Part shown: positions 1 through 7,107 of the stretch, piece after piece | Layout of the letters: the number at the start of each line of letters is the position of its first letter | How positions within the stretch are numbered: the first letter of the stretch is position 1 | NCBI GenBank assembly: GCA_005223375.1 | Contig: RXOD01006250.1 | Coordinates: 1 to 10,840, forward strand | Direction: 5' to 3' | DNA length: 10,840 nt | Source: Amoebophrya sp. AT5.2 | Taxonomy: Eukaryota; Sar; Dinophyceae; Syndiniales; Amoebophryaceae | Translations under genes and position numbers: made by a program | Notes under the pieces: generated by a model | The model's database searches: none | What the model was told of the DNA's origin: nothing | What the model saw: the letters and a program-made list of their open reading frames with translations, nothing else

Positions 1-3000
1 CAGCTGCGAAAAGTCGTAGCAGATTGGATCAAGATGTAGAAGACGTCCATGCTTTCGCCGCTGTTCACCAAGTCGTTTAGTGATTTGCGGCAGAACGGTG
101 AAGTCGTATGCGCGCTCCTTTGCGTCCAACACCACCTCTTCGTCGGCCGGAGTAAGGTACACTCGCCCCCCTTCGCATTTCAACTCCATCGTAGAAACAC
201 AACCGCGGAGCTGACGCCGCAAATTCTCATGAGCGTAGCCGCCCTCGAAAAACCGCTCCTCTGGTCCGATGTAGATGCTGTCACTGGCTTGTGCTCGTGG
301 TTTTGCGGCGAGGTATGCAGACGCCGTTGCTGTTCGAATGCGCTTCGGCTCCCCTTCCTCCTCGCTGCCTTGACTGCTTCGACTGCTCCGCTGTCGCTTT
401 CGGGCTTGCTCGAGCTGCTCCTCGACAAGTGATGCTGCAGCGGAATTTAGATTTTCGCTTTCTTCCTGAACTTGCGCTGTCTGCTCGAGTAGAACTCCAG
501 GTGCAAAAGCTGAAGATTCGACGCTGGACCGCGCAGGTGGTGGCACCCCTTCCACCTCAACTGTTGTTGGTGGCCGAAGCAAGAACTGCTTTAGAAACAT
601 GGAGGGCGCTTTCCTGAACCGGGTACAGCCCACCCACTGCATTTCCCCTGCTAATCGCCGATCGACCACCTCCTGTGGTCCTGGACGCTTCCAGTTGTCT
701 TTGAATTTTCTTTCGACGTCAGGTTCATACAGAAAAATGTACGCAGTCTCGCGCTCCCCCGTGAGTTTCGCGTAGTCACAGTTTGGCAAATTGTCTCGCG
801 TTGGCACGAACAGCTGCTCCCGCGGCTCCACATGCCATCGAATAATTTCTTCAGCAGTTTCAGTCCACTGGTCTCGCCCCACGGTTGCTGCTGCTACCAC
901 TGGGCGCGCGGAAGAACGCGGAGCGCCACGAAAAGGAGCATCGTCATCAAAGTCCCCTTCATCGTCCTCGTCCTCGAAGTCGATTTCCTGGCGCAGTCCC
1001 TCCTTAAACTGCACTGGCATGGTCGGACGCTCCTCTTCCGGAATCGGATCGCAAATAGGACCGCCGTCGCCATGCTTGAGAGCAATGTGTTGTTGTAGTC
1101 GGTGCCGCGACGTGAAGAGACGACCGCAGAACTGACAGCTGTGTCCCATACTAGTTCCACCAAGTGCGCCGCTTTCTGAGGTCCGCACTGTACCTTGTAC
1201 AGAAGTTGTTGGGTCCGCGAATAGCGGCCCATCCGGATGGTCGTGCGCAGTGGAGAGACGCTGTTCTAGTTCCTCTCCAGTGATGTTGTCCGGATACGTT
1301 TCTAATGCAACTCCAACAACGTCCGGCGTGATTAGTGCGATGTCGTGGGCGTCGTACTTGATAGTCGCGCCTCCTACTCGAACATGGGCTCCATCTGTGG
1401 ATACCGTGACCACCTCCCCCTCGTGGTTCTTCCGAAACTGATCATTCCGTCGAACCTGCACAGTCATCCCCGGATGGAGTAGACTAAGGTCTACACACCG
1501 TTTGTAGCTTCTGCCTACTATTTCGCATCGCCGCAAACACTCCTGCGCGTCCCGATCGCGAATTGCGCGCCGAGCGCAGTTCTGCAGCTTTGCTTTTGCG
1601 CGCATCCACATGTCGAGTTCGTCGTCTCGTTCCTCATCACCACCCAGTTCTTCTCGCAGCACTTCCCAATCCCTTGCTCCAGCAAAGAAACCGCCGCTGC
1701 TGAGGTTAAAAGGAGTGAGACTAGTTCCCAACACTGGCGTGCTGTTCACCTGGAACATATGCTCGGCATTTAGCTCCCGGCGTAGTCCCATGTCGATGTC
1801 GTTTACTGAGCTATCTGCCTCCGTTGCCAGCATGTTTTCCAGCGCCTCGGACAGTGTTTCTTCCAAAATCGGACGCGCCGCACGCGCCCAGATCAGCACC
1901 GCAGCTGCCTCCTCGTATGGTTCCATCACCATCTTCCGGATATTGCGACGATGATCCCCATTCATCCGCTCGATCTTACTGATCTTGTGCGCGGCCTTCA
2001 GCCCTATGCTGTGCGGACGAATGTTGAATGATGTGCATACTTTTGTGAAGAGCACATTATTAAATTCTGTGCCCTCGTCGAAGATGATCCGCTCCGGACT
2101 GCCCTGCGACATAAGTCGCATCAGAACAACGGCGCGAACTGCTGCTCCGGTTAAACCGCCGCGCGCTGCGTCGGAGAGCTCCGAAACCCGTAGTCGAGTG
2201 CAGGCGTCAGTGAGATAGACGCCGCGGCCGAGCGCACTTTTCATGCTGTCGATCACCCAAACCCGGTTTTTATCCTTCGCAAACTGCAAAAGACCTCCTC
2301 TTTCCCGAATCTGGTTCACGTTGTCTTGGTCTCTGCATTTACGACAGAGAGCCCTGATGCGCTTCATCGCCGTCCGGGCTCTTCCCTTGAACAGCCACTG
2401 CAGCGACGACGCGTGCCCTAACGAGCGGTGCTGCCGTTGGAGCCACTTCAGCTCCTCCGGCTTTAAATCTGGAAATTCGGCGGCAAGTACTGCTGTAGCT
2501 TGTTCTTCCGTCATGTTGCTGATATCGATACCACTGTTTTCATCTTGTTCAGCAGAAGATGATTCCTCCTCCTCGTCGTCATGAGCATGCTCATGACCCT
2601 GGCCGGCTGCGTCCTCGTCGGAATCGCCGAAGATGCTGTCCAAACCAAAATTAAAATCACCTCCACCACCTTGCGTCGCAAATGCCACCACCTGATCCAC
2701 CTCTTTCCGCAGCTCCTTCTGCGGCTCAGCACCATAGTAGCCCCCCATAATCATGAACGAAGTTGCCACCATGCACCTCTCCGTGCTGTTCAGGTCGTAG
2801 TACTTGTCGTCACTCGGTGTTGCTTTTCGAACTTTGCTGAAAGTTGTTTTGTGCTCCCGCGCTTGCTGCGACGTCTGCTGACGGGTGAGGAAGCTATAGA
2901 TTGAGTTCTTCGATTCTCGCGCGGGCAGCATATAGCGACTCCTCCGCTCCTTCTGCTGCTTTCGTGTCCGCGGCTTCATGGGCGGGACAATTTCACTTAT

Positions 3001-5106
3001 TTCCACTTCTCCAGCGGGAATAGATTCAATTTCCAGCATCGCAATGTCTGCTTCTGGAAACAGCTCAGCATCCTCCCCATCGAAGGTTGCATATGTTGGA
3101 ACAGCATCGTGGCAAATATTGACGCGGTAGTCCCGAAGAAACGGTCCTCCCAGCAGCACCGGAAAGTTTCCCACCTTTCCCCCCATCACCACCTCGAACC
3201 ACGCTGAATAAATCCGCCGCTGTGGATCTTTTGTGCGACGAAAATGTAGGTGAGTTCGCTTGGTCGCCATAGGTGCATCGGACTCGTCTCCGTTTCCGGC
3301 GATCGTCCCGAAACAAACAGGATTCTGGCTGTCCACTAATCCGGTGTGGCTGAACTCCGCAGCCATCTTTGCCAACGAGCCGGGCAGAATGTTGTGACTA
3401 CTGTCACTATCCAACCCCACCGGTCCACCATGTGCTGGGAACCGGTTGCTATCCTTCAATGACAGCAGAACTTTTCCGAACTGCTGCTGCTTTTCTGCTG
3501 AGTAATGTGCTTGCGTAACACGCTGCTTCTTTGTAGGTGGTGAGTCGGACGTCTCCTTCTCACTACTGCTGCTAGACTTACTGCGACGCCCAGACGACGA
3601 TGCAGAATTGTCGCTCTCGATCTGCCGCGACGAGGACGAAGATGCCTCCACTTTCAGAGACGATGAAGATGAAGTTGTGTCAGCGCTGGATTCTTTCCAG
3701 CTTGTCGATGTCGTTTCCTCTGACGAGGATGTGGTGCCTGCTGGCGATGATGATGATGTTGTTCCCGGGTCGGATGATGTAATATTTGTTGGAAGCAGCG
3801 CCGTGTCGTTCGGTTTCACTGCTTTTTGGTATGCGACGGCGTTGTACGGACCATCAATGTTCGTTTCGGGGGCAAGCTTACGCAAAAAGCTCTTCCTCCG
3901 ATGTGCATTTGTTAGTGTTCCAGGTCCGATAGGACCACCACCACCGCTGCTTCCGCTGCTTCTGGACGCGGACGAGGAAGTGGTTGCTGTTGATGGGCGC
4001 GATGGAATACTGCCAGACGGAAATTTTCCTGCTGGTCCCTCCTCGCTTGTAGTAGATGAATACTTTGTAGAGTTTGACCTCGGAAGTGGCACGCGCGCAG
4101 CTTCCTCATGCTGCATGTGCTGTACCTCCACTTCCGCCCCTGCAACTTCTGCTGACTGGAGAGATGAAGTTCTCTCCTCGTCGTCCTCCTCTGCCAATGC
4201 ATCAAACGAGTTTCGCGTCCGAGAAGACTGCTCCTCCCTAGCCGGCTCTTGTTGAGACGGCTGCCGAAATCCTCGCACCACTTTTGTCATGATGCTCTCC
4301 TCCTGGGAATCCGGCTTTGCAGAATTCACCACTGACATCGGATCAGCACTGAAAACTTTTTCTCCCTGTTCACGATACATCGAAATAATATCATCGGTGC
4401 TCCTACCGGCCTCGGTAGATGCTTTCGAAGTTGCGGCGCGCGCCTCCTCCTGCGTGCTCTCCTCTGCACCAGGCTGCACAGTTGTACGCGTGCTCCTGTC
4501 CGAAGTCTCCCTCGCGCTTGCTGTCGACGAGGGACGTGTCTCCAATTTTTCTGTTTCCTGCATCGGTCTATTACTCGACGCCCGCAAGGTTGTGTTTGTG
4601 CCAGCGGGCACACCGCTCGCGCTGCTGCTCGACGGTGCTGCAGCTGATGGTAAAACTGTAGAACTTGTGACTCCACTCGTCGCCACTCCCCCCATCACCA
4701 CGTCGCTCGGAACTCTGGAAGAAACAACATCTTTAATTTCCTCCAGCGACGACGCGCCCCCGGAAGTCGACTCGGAGCGAATTGTCGGAATTTCTGGTTT
4801 GATTGCGGTTTTCCGGTCTGCGGCGTCGTAGAGTTGAGAAGGCTGTTTAGTGCTCTGTTTTTCGCTCTCGACTGCTCGCCCCGGTGTTGTAGATCTTTGT
4901 GTCGAACTTCTTGAAAGTTCACTGCTGGCGCGTATGATCGGCTGGAATTCTGCCGCCAGTTCATTTTCTGTAGGAATTGTTGCAGCGAGCTTTTGCTCTG
5001 TAGTGCTGTCGTGGGTCGAAGGTGCTTCTGACGGATCTCCACCGCTCGGTGCCGCGCCTGCGCACGACGCCTCACCGCCAAACTCCACCTCCACTCTCAC
5101 TCTCAT
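1..5106 (-). CDS. pol: Pol polyprotein, N-terminal part: linker, protease, integrase, C2H2 finger (runs off window edge)
   Basis: This frame has no stop from just after the gag TGA (5238-5236) to position 1, about 1,745 codons. The first ATG is at 5106-5104, 43 codons after the TGA, so Pol is made either by readthrough from Gag or from this ATG. Numbering from that ATG (1,702 residues to the edge), the order is: Ser/Thr/Glu-rich linker 1-540; retropepsin about 560-680 with D566 in a DSD triad and LLGG near 651; acidic spacer 790-870; HHCC zinc site H893, H898, C921, C924; integrase core D953, D1010, E1046 with DX56D and DX35E spacing; integrase C-terminal SH3-like segment about 1213-1265; C2H2 zinc finger 1324-1345; basic clusters about 1569-1591; and an unassigned segment to the edge. 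Known family role: PR cuts the polyprotein and IN inserts the cDNA into the host genome. The frame is in phase with the RT frame at the other window edge. Confidence 0.93.
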   Translation of the reverse strand, partial: MRVRVEVEFGGEASCAGAAPSGGDPSEAPSTHDSTTEQKLAATIPTENELAAEFQPIIRASSELSRSSTQRSTTPGRAVESEKQSTKQPSQLYDAADRKTAIKPEIPTIRSESTSGGASSLEEIKDVVSSRVPSDVVMGGVATSGVTSSTVLPSAAAPSSSSASGVPAGTNTTLRASSNRPMQETEKLETRPSSTASARETSDRSTRTTVQPGAEESTQEEARAATSKASTEAGRSTDDIISMYREQGEKVFSADPMSVVNSAKPDSQEESIMTKVVRGFRQPSQQEPAREEQSSRTRNSFDALAEEDDEERTSSLQSAEVAGAEVEVQHMQHEEAARVPLPRSNSTKYSSTTSEEGPAGKFPSGSIPSRPSTATTSSSASRSSGSSGGGGPIGPGTLTNAHRRKSFLRKLAPETNIDGPYNAVAYQKAVKPNDTALLPTNITSSDPGTTSSSSPAGTTSSSEETTSTSWKESSADTTSSSSSLKVEASSSSSRQIESDNSASSSGRRSKSSSSSEKETSDSPPTKKQRVTQAHYSAEKQQQFGKVLLSLKDSNRFPAHGGPVGLDSDSSHNILPGSLAKMAAEFSHTGLVDSQNPVCFGTIAGNGDESDAPMATKRTHLHFRRTKDPQRRIYSAWFEVVMGGKVGNFPVLLGGPFLRDYRVNICHDAVPTYATFDGEDAELFPEADIAMLEIESIPAGEVEISEIVPPMKPRTRKQQKERRSRYMLPARESKNSIYSFLTRQQTSQQAREHKTTFSKVRKATPSDDKYYDLNSTERCMVATSFMIMGGYYGAEPQKELRKEVDQVVAFATQGGGGDFNFGLDSIFGDSDEDAAGQGHEHAHDDEEEESSSAEQDENSGIDISNMTEEQATAVLAAEFPDLKPEELKWLQRQHRSLGHASSLQWLFKGRARTAMKRIRALCRKCRDQDNVNQIRERGGLLQFAKDKNRVWVIDSMKSALGRGVYLTDACTRLRVSELSDAARGGLTGAAVRAVVLMRLMSQGSPERIIFDEGTEFNNVLFTKVCTSFNIRPHSIGLKAAHKISKIERMNGDHRRNIRKMVMEPYEEAAAVLIWARAARPILEETLSEALENMLATEADSSVNDIDMGLRRELNAEHMFQVNSTPVLGTSLTPFNLSSGGFFAGARDWEVLREELGGDEERDDELDMWMRAKAKLQNCARRAIRDRDAQECLRRCEIVGRSYKRCVDLSLLHPGMTVQVRRNDQFRKNHEGEVVTVSTDGAHVRVGGATIKYDAHDIALITPDVVGVALETYPDNITGEELEQRLSTAHDHPDGPLFADPTTSVQGTVRTSESGALGGTSMGHSCQFCGRLFTSRHRLQQHIALKHGDGGPICDPIPEEERPTMPVQFKEGLRQEIDFEDEDDEGDFDDDAPFRGAPRSSARPVVAAATVGRDQWTETAEEIIRWHVEPREQLFVPTRDNLPNCDYAKLTGERETAYIFLYEPDVERKFKDNWKRPGPQEVVDRRLAGEMQWVGCTRFRKAPSMFLKQFLLRPPTTVEVEGVPPPARSSVESSAFAPGVLLEQTAQVQEESENLNSAAASLVEEQLEQARKRQRSSRSSQGSEEEGEPKRIRTATASAYLAAKPRAQASDSIYIGPEERFFEGGYAHENLRRQLRGCVSTMELKCEGGRVYLTPADEEVVLDAKERAYDFTVLPQITKRLGEQRRKHGRLLHLDPICYDFSQL
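334..402 (-). other. Candidate bipartite nuclear localisation signal in Pol
   Basis: Two basic clusters, RKRQR (402-388) and KRIR (345-334), are separated by a 14-residue Ser/Gly/Glu-rich spacer. Ty1 integrase carries a bipartite basic NLS in its disordered C-terminal region, and this patch sits in a comparable place, after the integrase domains and before RT. Function is inferred from composition only. Confidence 0.45.
580..865 (-). other. Unassigned conserved-looking Pol segment between C2H2 finger and RT
   Basis: After an acidic stretch (about 900-1000) the frame becomes ordered in composition, rich in Trp, Tyr and Phe: WTETAEEIIRWHVEPREQLF, later a FKDNWKRPGP stretch and MQWVGCTRFRK. The aromatic content contrasts with the disordered linkers on either side and suggests a small folded domain. 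It vaguely recalls a segment seen between integrase and RT in dinoflagellate copia-type Pols (preWG-TxF-like), but that is from memory and uncertain. No function can be assigned. Confidence 0.4.
1072..1137 (-). other. C2H2 zinc finger inside Pol, between integrase and RT
   Basis: Residues 1324-1345 read CQFCGRLFTSRHRL then QQHIALKH. This is C-X2-C-X3-F-X5-L-X2-H-X4-H, a perfect match to the classical TFIIIA-type C2H2 consensus including the buried Phe and Leu. Cysteines are at 1137-1135 and 1128-1126, histidines at 1089-1087 and 1074-1072. It lies after the integrase C-terminal domain and before an acidic segment. Such a finger usually binds DNA, RNA or protein; a targeting role in integration or binding of the element's RNA or DNA is inference. 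It is not part of the standard copia domain set that I know. Confidence 0.88.
1310..1480 (-). other. Integrase C-terminal SH3-like DNA-binding segment
   Basis: Around residues 1213-1265 of Pol the sequence begins LLHPGMTVQVRRN and continues with alternating short beta-like hydrophobic stretches containing EGEVVTVS and VRVGGATIKYD. This fits the small beta-barrel that follows the core in many retroviral and LTR-element integrases (GDxVxVxR then G-xxV repeats) and binds DNA non-specifically. The call rests on pattern and position only; no catalytic residue can confirm it. Confidence 0.55.
1870..2460 (-). other. Integrase HHCC zinc-binding domain and DD35E catalytic core
   Basis: The zinc site is HRSLGH followed by CRKC: H at 2430-2428, H at 2415-2413, C at 2346-2344 and C at 2337-2335 (HX4HX22CX2C), the copia GAG-pre-integrase pattern. 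The core has VWVIDSM with Asp at 2250-2248, IIFDEGTEFNN with Asp at 2079-2077 (the usual SDNGTEF position), and KISKIERMN with Glu at 1971-1969. Spacing is DX56DX35E, matching the retroviral/retrotransposon DD35E family. These residues bind the metal ions for 3'-end processing and strand transfer of cDNA. All catalytic residues are present, so the domain looks intact. Confidence 0.93.
3040..3435 (-). other. Retropepsin-like aspartic protease domain (PR)
   Basis: The segment reads GLDSDSSHNILPGSLAKM (residues from about 564), aligning with the copia-type DSGASxHxx active-site loop, with the catalytic Asp at codon 3411-3409. About 85 residues later comes FPVLLGGPFLRDYRVNI (around 3165-3118), the second retropepsin signature: hydrophobic-LLG plus a following Phe-Leu. 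Order, spacing and position ahead of integrase all fit a PR that processes Gag-Pol. The oddity is the triad: the Gly that normally follows Asp-Ser/Thr is Asp here (GAC at 3405-3403). Confidence 0.82.
3436..5106 (-). other. Disordered Ser/Thr/Glu-rich linker between Gag and protease
   Basis: About 557 codons with strongly biased composition: Ser, Thr, Glu, Asp, Pro and Ala dominate, with runs of Ser, acidic patches and a short Gly-rich patch near 3930-3950. No cysteine or histidine clusters and no recognisable domain motif are seen. It lies in frame between the end of Gag and the retropepsin. In ordinary copia elements Gag is followed closely by the protease, so a spacer this long is unusual. 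It could be a flexible tether, a phosphorylated region or an unrecognised structural protein. It carries no stop codon over its whole length, which argues that it is translated and selected. Confidence 0.75.
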
Positions 5107-5175
5107 TAGTTTTGAATTCTGTGTGCAGAGTGCTCTTCCTTGAGTACCTGTTGTTTTTCCTCCCCTTTTTGTTTT

Positions 5176-5238
5176 CCCTCCCCCCCGTGAAGTAGGGGCA
5201 CCTTCTTGTTTTTCATAGGGGGTAGGGGTGAGAATTCA
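5176..5238 (-). promoter_or_regulatory. Gag-Pol in-frame TGA with potential downstream stem: candidate readthrough site
   Basis: Gag ends in TGA (5238-5236) and the same frame stays open afterwards to position 1. Eight nucleotides after the TGA, CCCTACCCCC (5227-5218) can pair with GGGGGGAGGG (5185-5176): 9 of 10 pairs with one A-G mismatch and a 32-nt loop. Readthrough signals such as that of murine leukaemia virus place RNA structure about 8 nt after the stop. The 3' arm also belongs to a G-rich stretch (runs of 7, 3 and 4 G between 5186 and 5162) that could form a G-quadruplex instead. The first base after UGA is A, which is not the strongly leaky CUA context. The alternative is separate initiation at ATG 5106. 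Confidence 0.5.
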
Positions 5239-6789
5239 ACTCGTGGAAGAAGAACTTGCACCGGCCTTTTCCGCCTCACGCTTCTTCTTGGCAGCCTCCG
5301 CTTGCTTTTTCTTCTGCTGCTCCTGCCACTCCTTGCGCTTCTTGGCCTCTTCCGGGTTATTTTTCTCCCAGATGCCCTTGCAGTGGAACAGCTCTTCTTT
5401 CGTGTGTTTGCGGATGCAGCTGCCCTTGTTCAAGAGGTTCTGGCAGTTCTTGCCAAAACGGCGCGGCGTGTCGCGCAGCTTCTGCAGTTCTTCCTTCGAC
5501 ATTTGCTCCGGACGCGGCGTGTTCCCACCCTGCTGGCGCGGGGTGTTGGCACCACTCGGACCTGACATTCCGCCAGTGATGTACGCCTGCGCCTTGATCT
5601 GCGAATAGTACTTGTTCAGCTCGACCAAATGGGTCGCGTCCGACCGCAGCAGCGACGATTCCCCGAAGACCCCCAAGGCCTCTTCCATGTAGTCGGTGTT
5701 GTCATCGTGCTTGTTGAACGGCTTGTTGGTACGCTTGTCGTACAGGGCGGCGTCCTTGATCGACAGTCGCTGCAGCACGGCCTTCAGATGCGGGAAGTTG
5801 TTACTCGCGCGCCGGTCGAAGAATGAGCGGAGCTGCTGCTCGGTCACGCGCTCGAGGAACATCGAGGTCAACGTGTGCTCATGCTTGGTTTCGTCCGTGC
5901 GATAGTTTTCGCCAAAAACTTCTTCCTCCATGACGAACAGATCCTTCATCAAATTGAACCACACCAGCGGAGTGCAGCCCGCCGGGCGACGCAGTTTCGG
6001 AATCAGGCGCTGCATCTCGCGATGCACCTGCTCGATGAGCGGAGACGCTTCTTGCTCCAGCTCGATCATGATGCTGGACAGGTCCGGCGACTTGGGCGCG
6101 CGGCGCGCGATGCGGCGCTCCGAAGGATGCCCCTCGAAGGACTCCTTGATCAACGCCTCTCCCAGCTCGTCCATGGACTTGTGCAGCGGAATCAGTTTCG
6201 CGGCCCACTTGTACACATCCTCTTGCCAGTCGCGGTACGATTGGCCCTGCAGCTTGGGCGGTTTCTCGACGGTCTTCGCCTGCATGCGAAAGTTTTCCTT
6301 TTCCACCACCGAGAACTGCTCGATGTCCAGCTTTTCCATCGCGCGGAGCGACTCCCAGTCTTTCGTCCAGGCACGCTGCATCGGCCCCAAATTGTGGTCG
6401 AGGCTGTCGCTCGACTTGATGGCCAGGTTTTTGTCCACCTGGTTCTGCAGGTCGTCGAACTTGCCGTTGTGCTCGCCATACAAGCGAGACAGCTCGGTCT
6501 TCTCGGTTTTCAGCTGGGAAATTTCCTTTTCACCATCGGCGAGCTTCTTGCGCAGCAGCACGATTTCCTCGTCCACTTCCTTGTGTTTTTGCTGCATCAG
6601 CTCTTGCAAGCGCTTTTCCAAATCCGCCTGCAGTTTGCCCTTGGTGTCCGCTGCCGTAGTGATTTCCTCCAGCTGTTTTTCCTTGCTCTCCAAATCGCGT
6701 TTCGTTTTGTCCACGTTGATCTGCGCTTCGATCAGATCGCTCAGGCGGTCGCCCAGAAGAAACAACAAAATGTTGTCCAGGCAACCCAT
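5236..6789 (-). CDS. gag: Gag-like nucleocapsid/capsid protein with N-terminal coiled coil and acylation-like MGC start
   Basis: This 517-residue protein starts at ATG 6789-6787, the first Met after an in-frame stop (TAA at 6828-6826), and ends at TGA 5238-5236. Residues 2-7 (GCLDNI) fit the N-myristoylation pattern, with Cys3 a possible palmitoylation site. Residues 15-110 are Leu/Glu/Lys heptad-rich and should form a coiled coil. Residues 180-400 form a mostly helical region; SYRDWQEDVYKWAAKL (184-199) resembles the start of copia capsid domains. Near the C terminus C449, C458, H462, H469 and C470 form a Cys/His cluster that may bind nucleic acid, but it is not the retroviral CX2CX4HX4C knuckle. 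Residues 480-510 are strongly basic. Role: assembly of virus-like particles around element RNA. It lies upstream of pol in the same frame. Confidence 0.85.
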   Translation of the reverse strand: MGCLDNILLFLLGDRLSDLIEAQINVDKTKRDLESKEKQLEEITTAADTKGKLQADLEKRLQELMQQKHKEVDEEIVLLRKKLADGEKEISQLKTEKTELSRLYGEHNGKFDDLQNQVDKNLAIKSSDSLDHNLGPMQRAWTKDWESLRAMEKLDIEQFSVVEKENFRMQAKTVEKPPKLQGQSYRDWQEDVYKWAAKLIPLHKSMDELGEALIKESFEGHPSERRIARRAPKSPDLSSIMIELEQEASPLIEQVHREMQRLIPKLRRPAGCTPLVWFNLMKDLFVMEEEVFGENYRTDETKHEHTLTSMFLERVTEQQLRSFFDRRASNNFPHLKAVLQRLSIKDAALYDKRTNKPFNKHDDNTDYMEEALGVFGESSLLRSDATHLVELNKYYSQIKAQAYITGGMSGPSGANTPRQQGGNTPRPEQMSKEELQKLRDTPRRFGKNCQNLLNKGSCIRKHTKEELFHCKGIWEKNNPEEAKKRKEWQEQQKKKQAEAAKKKREAEKAGASSSSTS

Positions 6790-6869
6790 TTTCGGGTAGT
6801 CAACCAGGTTCTGGTCCAGGATTTATGAAGAGCAAGTTCTTGTGTTTTGCGGTGATGAGAACGGGGCTT

Positions 6870-6893
6870 TTCTGTTCAAAGTTCTGTTCAAAG
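6870..6893 (-). repeat. Exact 12-bp tandem duplication in the gag leader
   Basis: TTCTGTTCAAAG on plus occurs twice with no gap (6870-6881 and 6882-6893), about 80-105 bases upstream of the gag ATG in the transcript. It looks like a recent slippage or reverse-transcription duplication, useful as a marker between copies. Confidence 0.75.
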
Positions 6894-7067
6894 CGATCGT
6901 CGCGCAGGAGAAACTGACGCGACAATCCAAACTTGCGACGCGAAGCGGCGACTTGTACAGGTATGGCAGGTCGTCTTGACGTCGGCTTCGCGATGAAGGT
7001 CGACGGCGGCGGCGAGCTGCAGATGTAGATCTGACTCCAAATGTTTGTTCCGGAAGCGGGTAAGCGG

Positions 7068-7081
7068 GATTCAGTTGAATC
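7068..7081 (-). repeat. 6-bp palindrome GATTCA..TGAATC
   Basis: GATTCA (7068-7073) and TGAATC (7076-7081) are separated by two bases. It lies in the leader region between the hairpins and gag. It is short; a dimer site or a chance event are equally possible. Confidence 0.35.
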
Positions 7082-7107
7082 GCACTGCTCTGGGCCTCAC
7101 CATATTA

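Noticed and set aside
3608..4255. Plus-strand Ser/Asp-rich ORF of 215 aa
   Set aside because: It lies opposite the low-complexity Pol linker; biased codons leave the antisense frame open by chance.
5236..5238. TGA read as a sense codon under a variant genetic code
   Set aside because: No other in-frame TGA occurs in about 3,200 codons of gag and pol, and pol itself ends in TGA; TGA is a stop here.
5875..6828. Plus-strand ORF of 317 aa opposite gag
   Set aside because: It is the antisense shadow of gag: its composition (Leu/Arg/His-rich, repetitive) mirrors the Gag codons and it has no domain motif.
7076..7106. Possible tRNA primer binding site, TGGTGAGGCCCAGAGC on minus
   Set aside because: It begins with TGG and shares pieces with a Met tRNA complement, but the implied tRNA lacks a proper T-loop and the preceding bases do not end in CA, so I do not call it.
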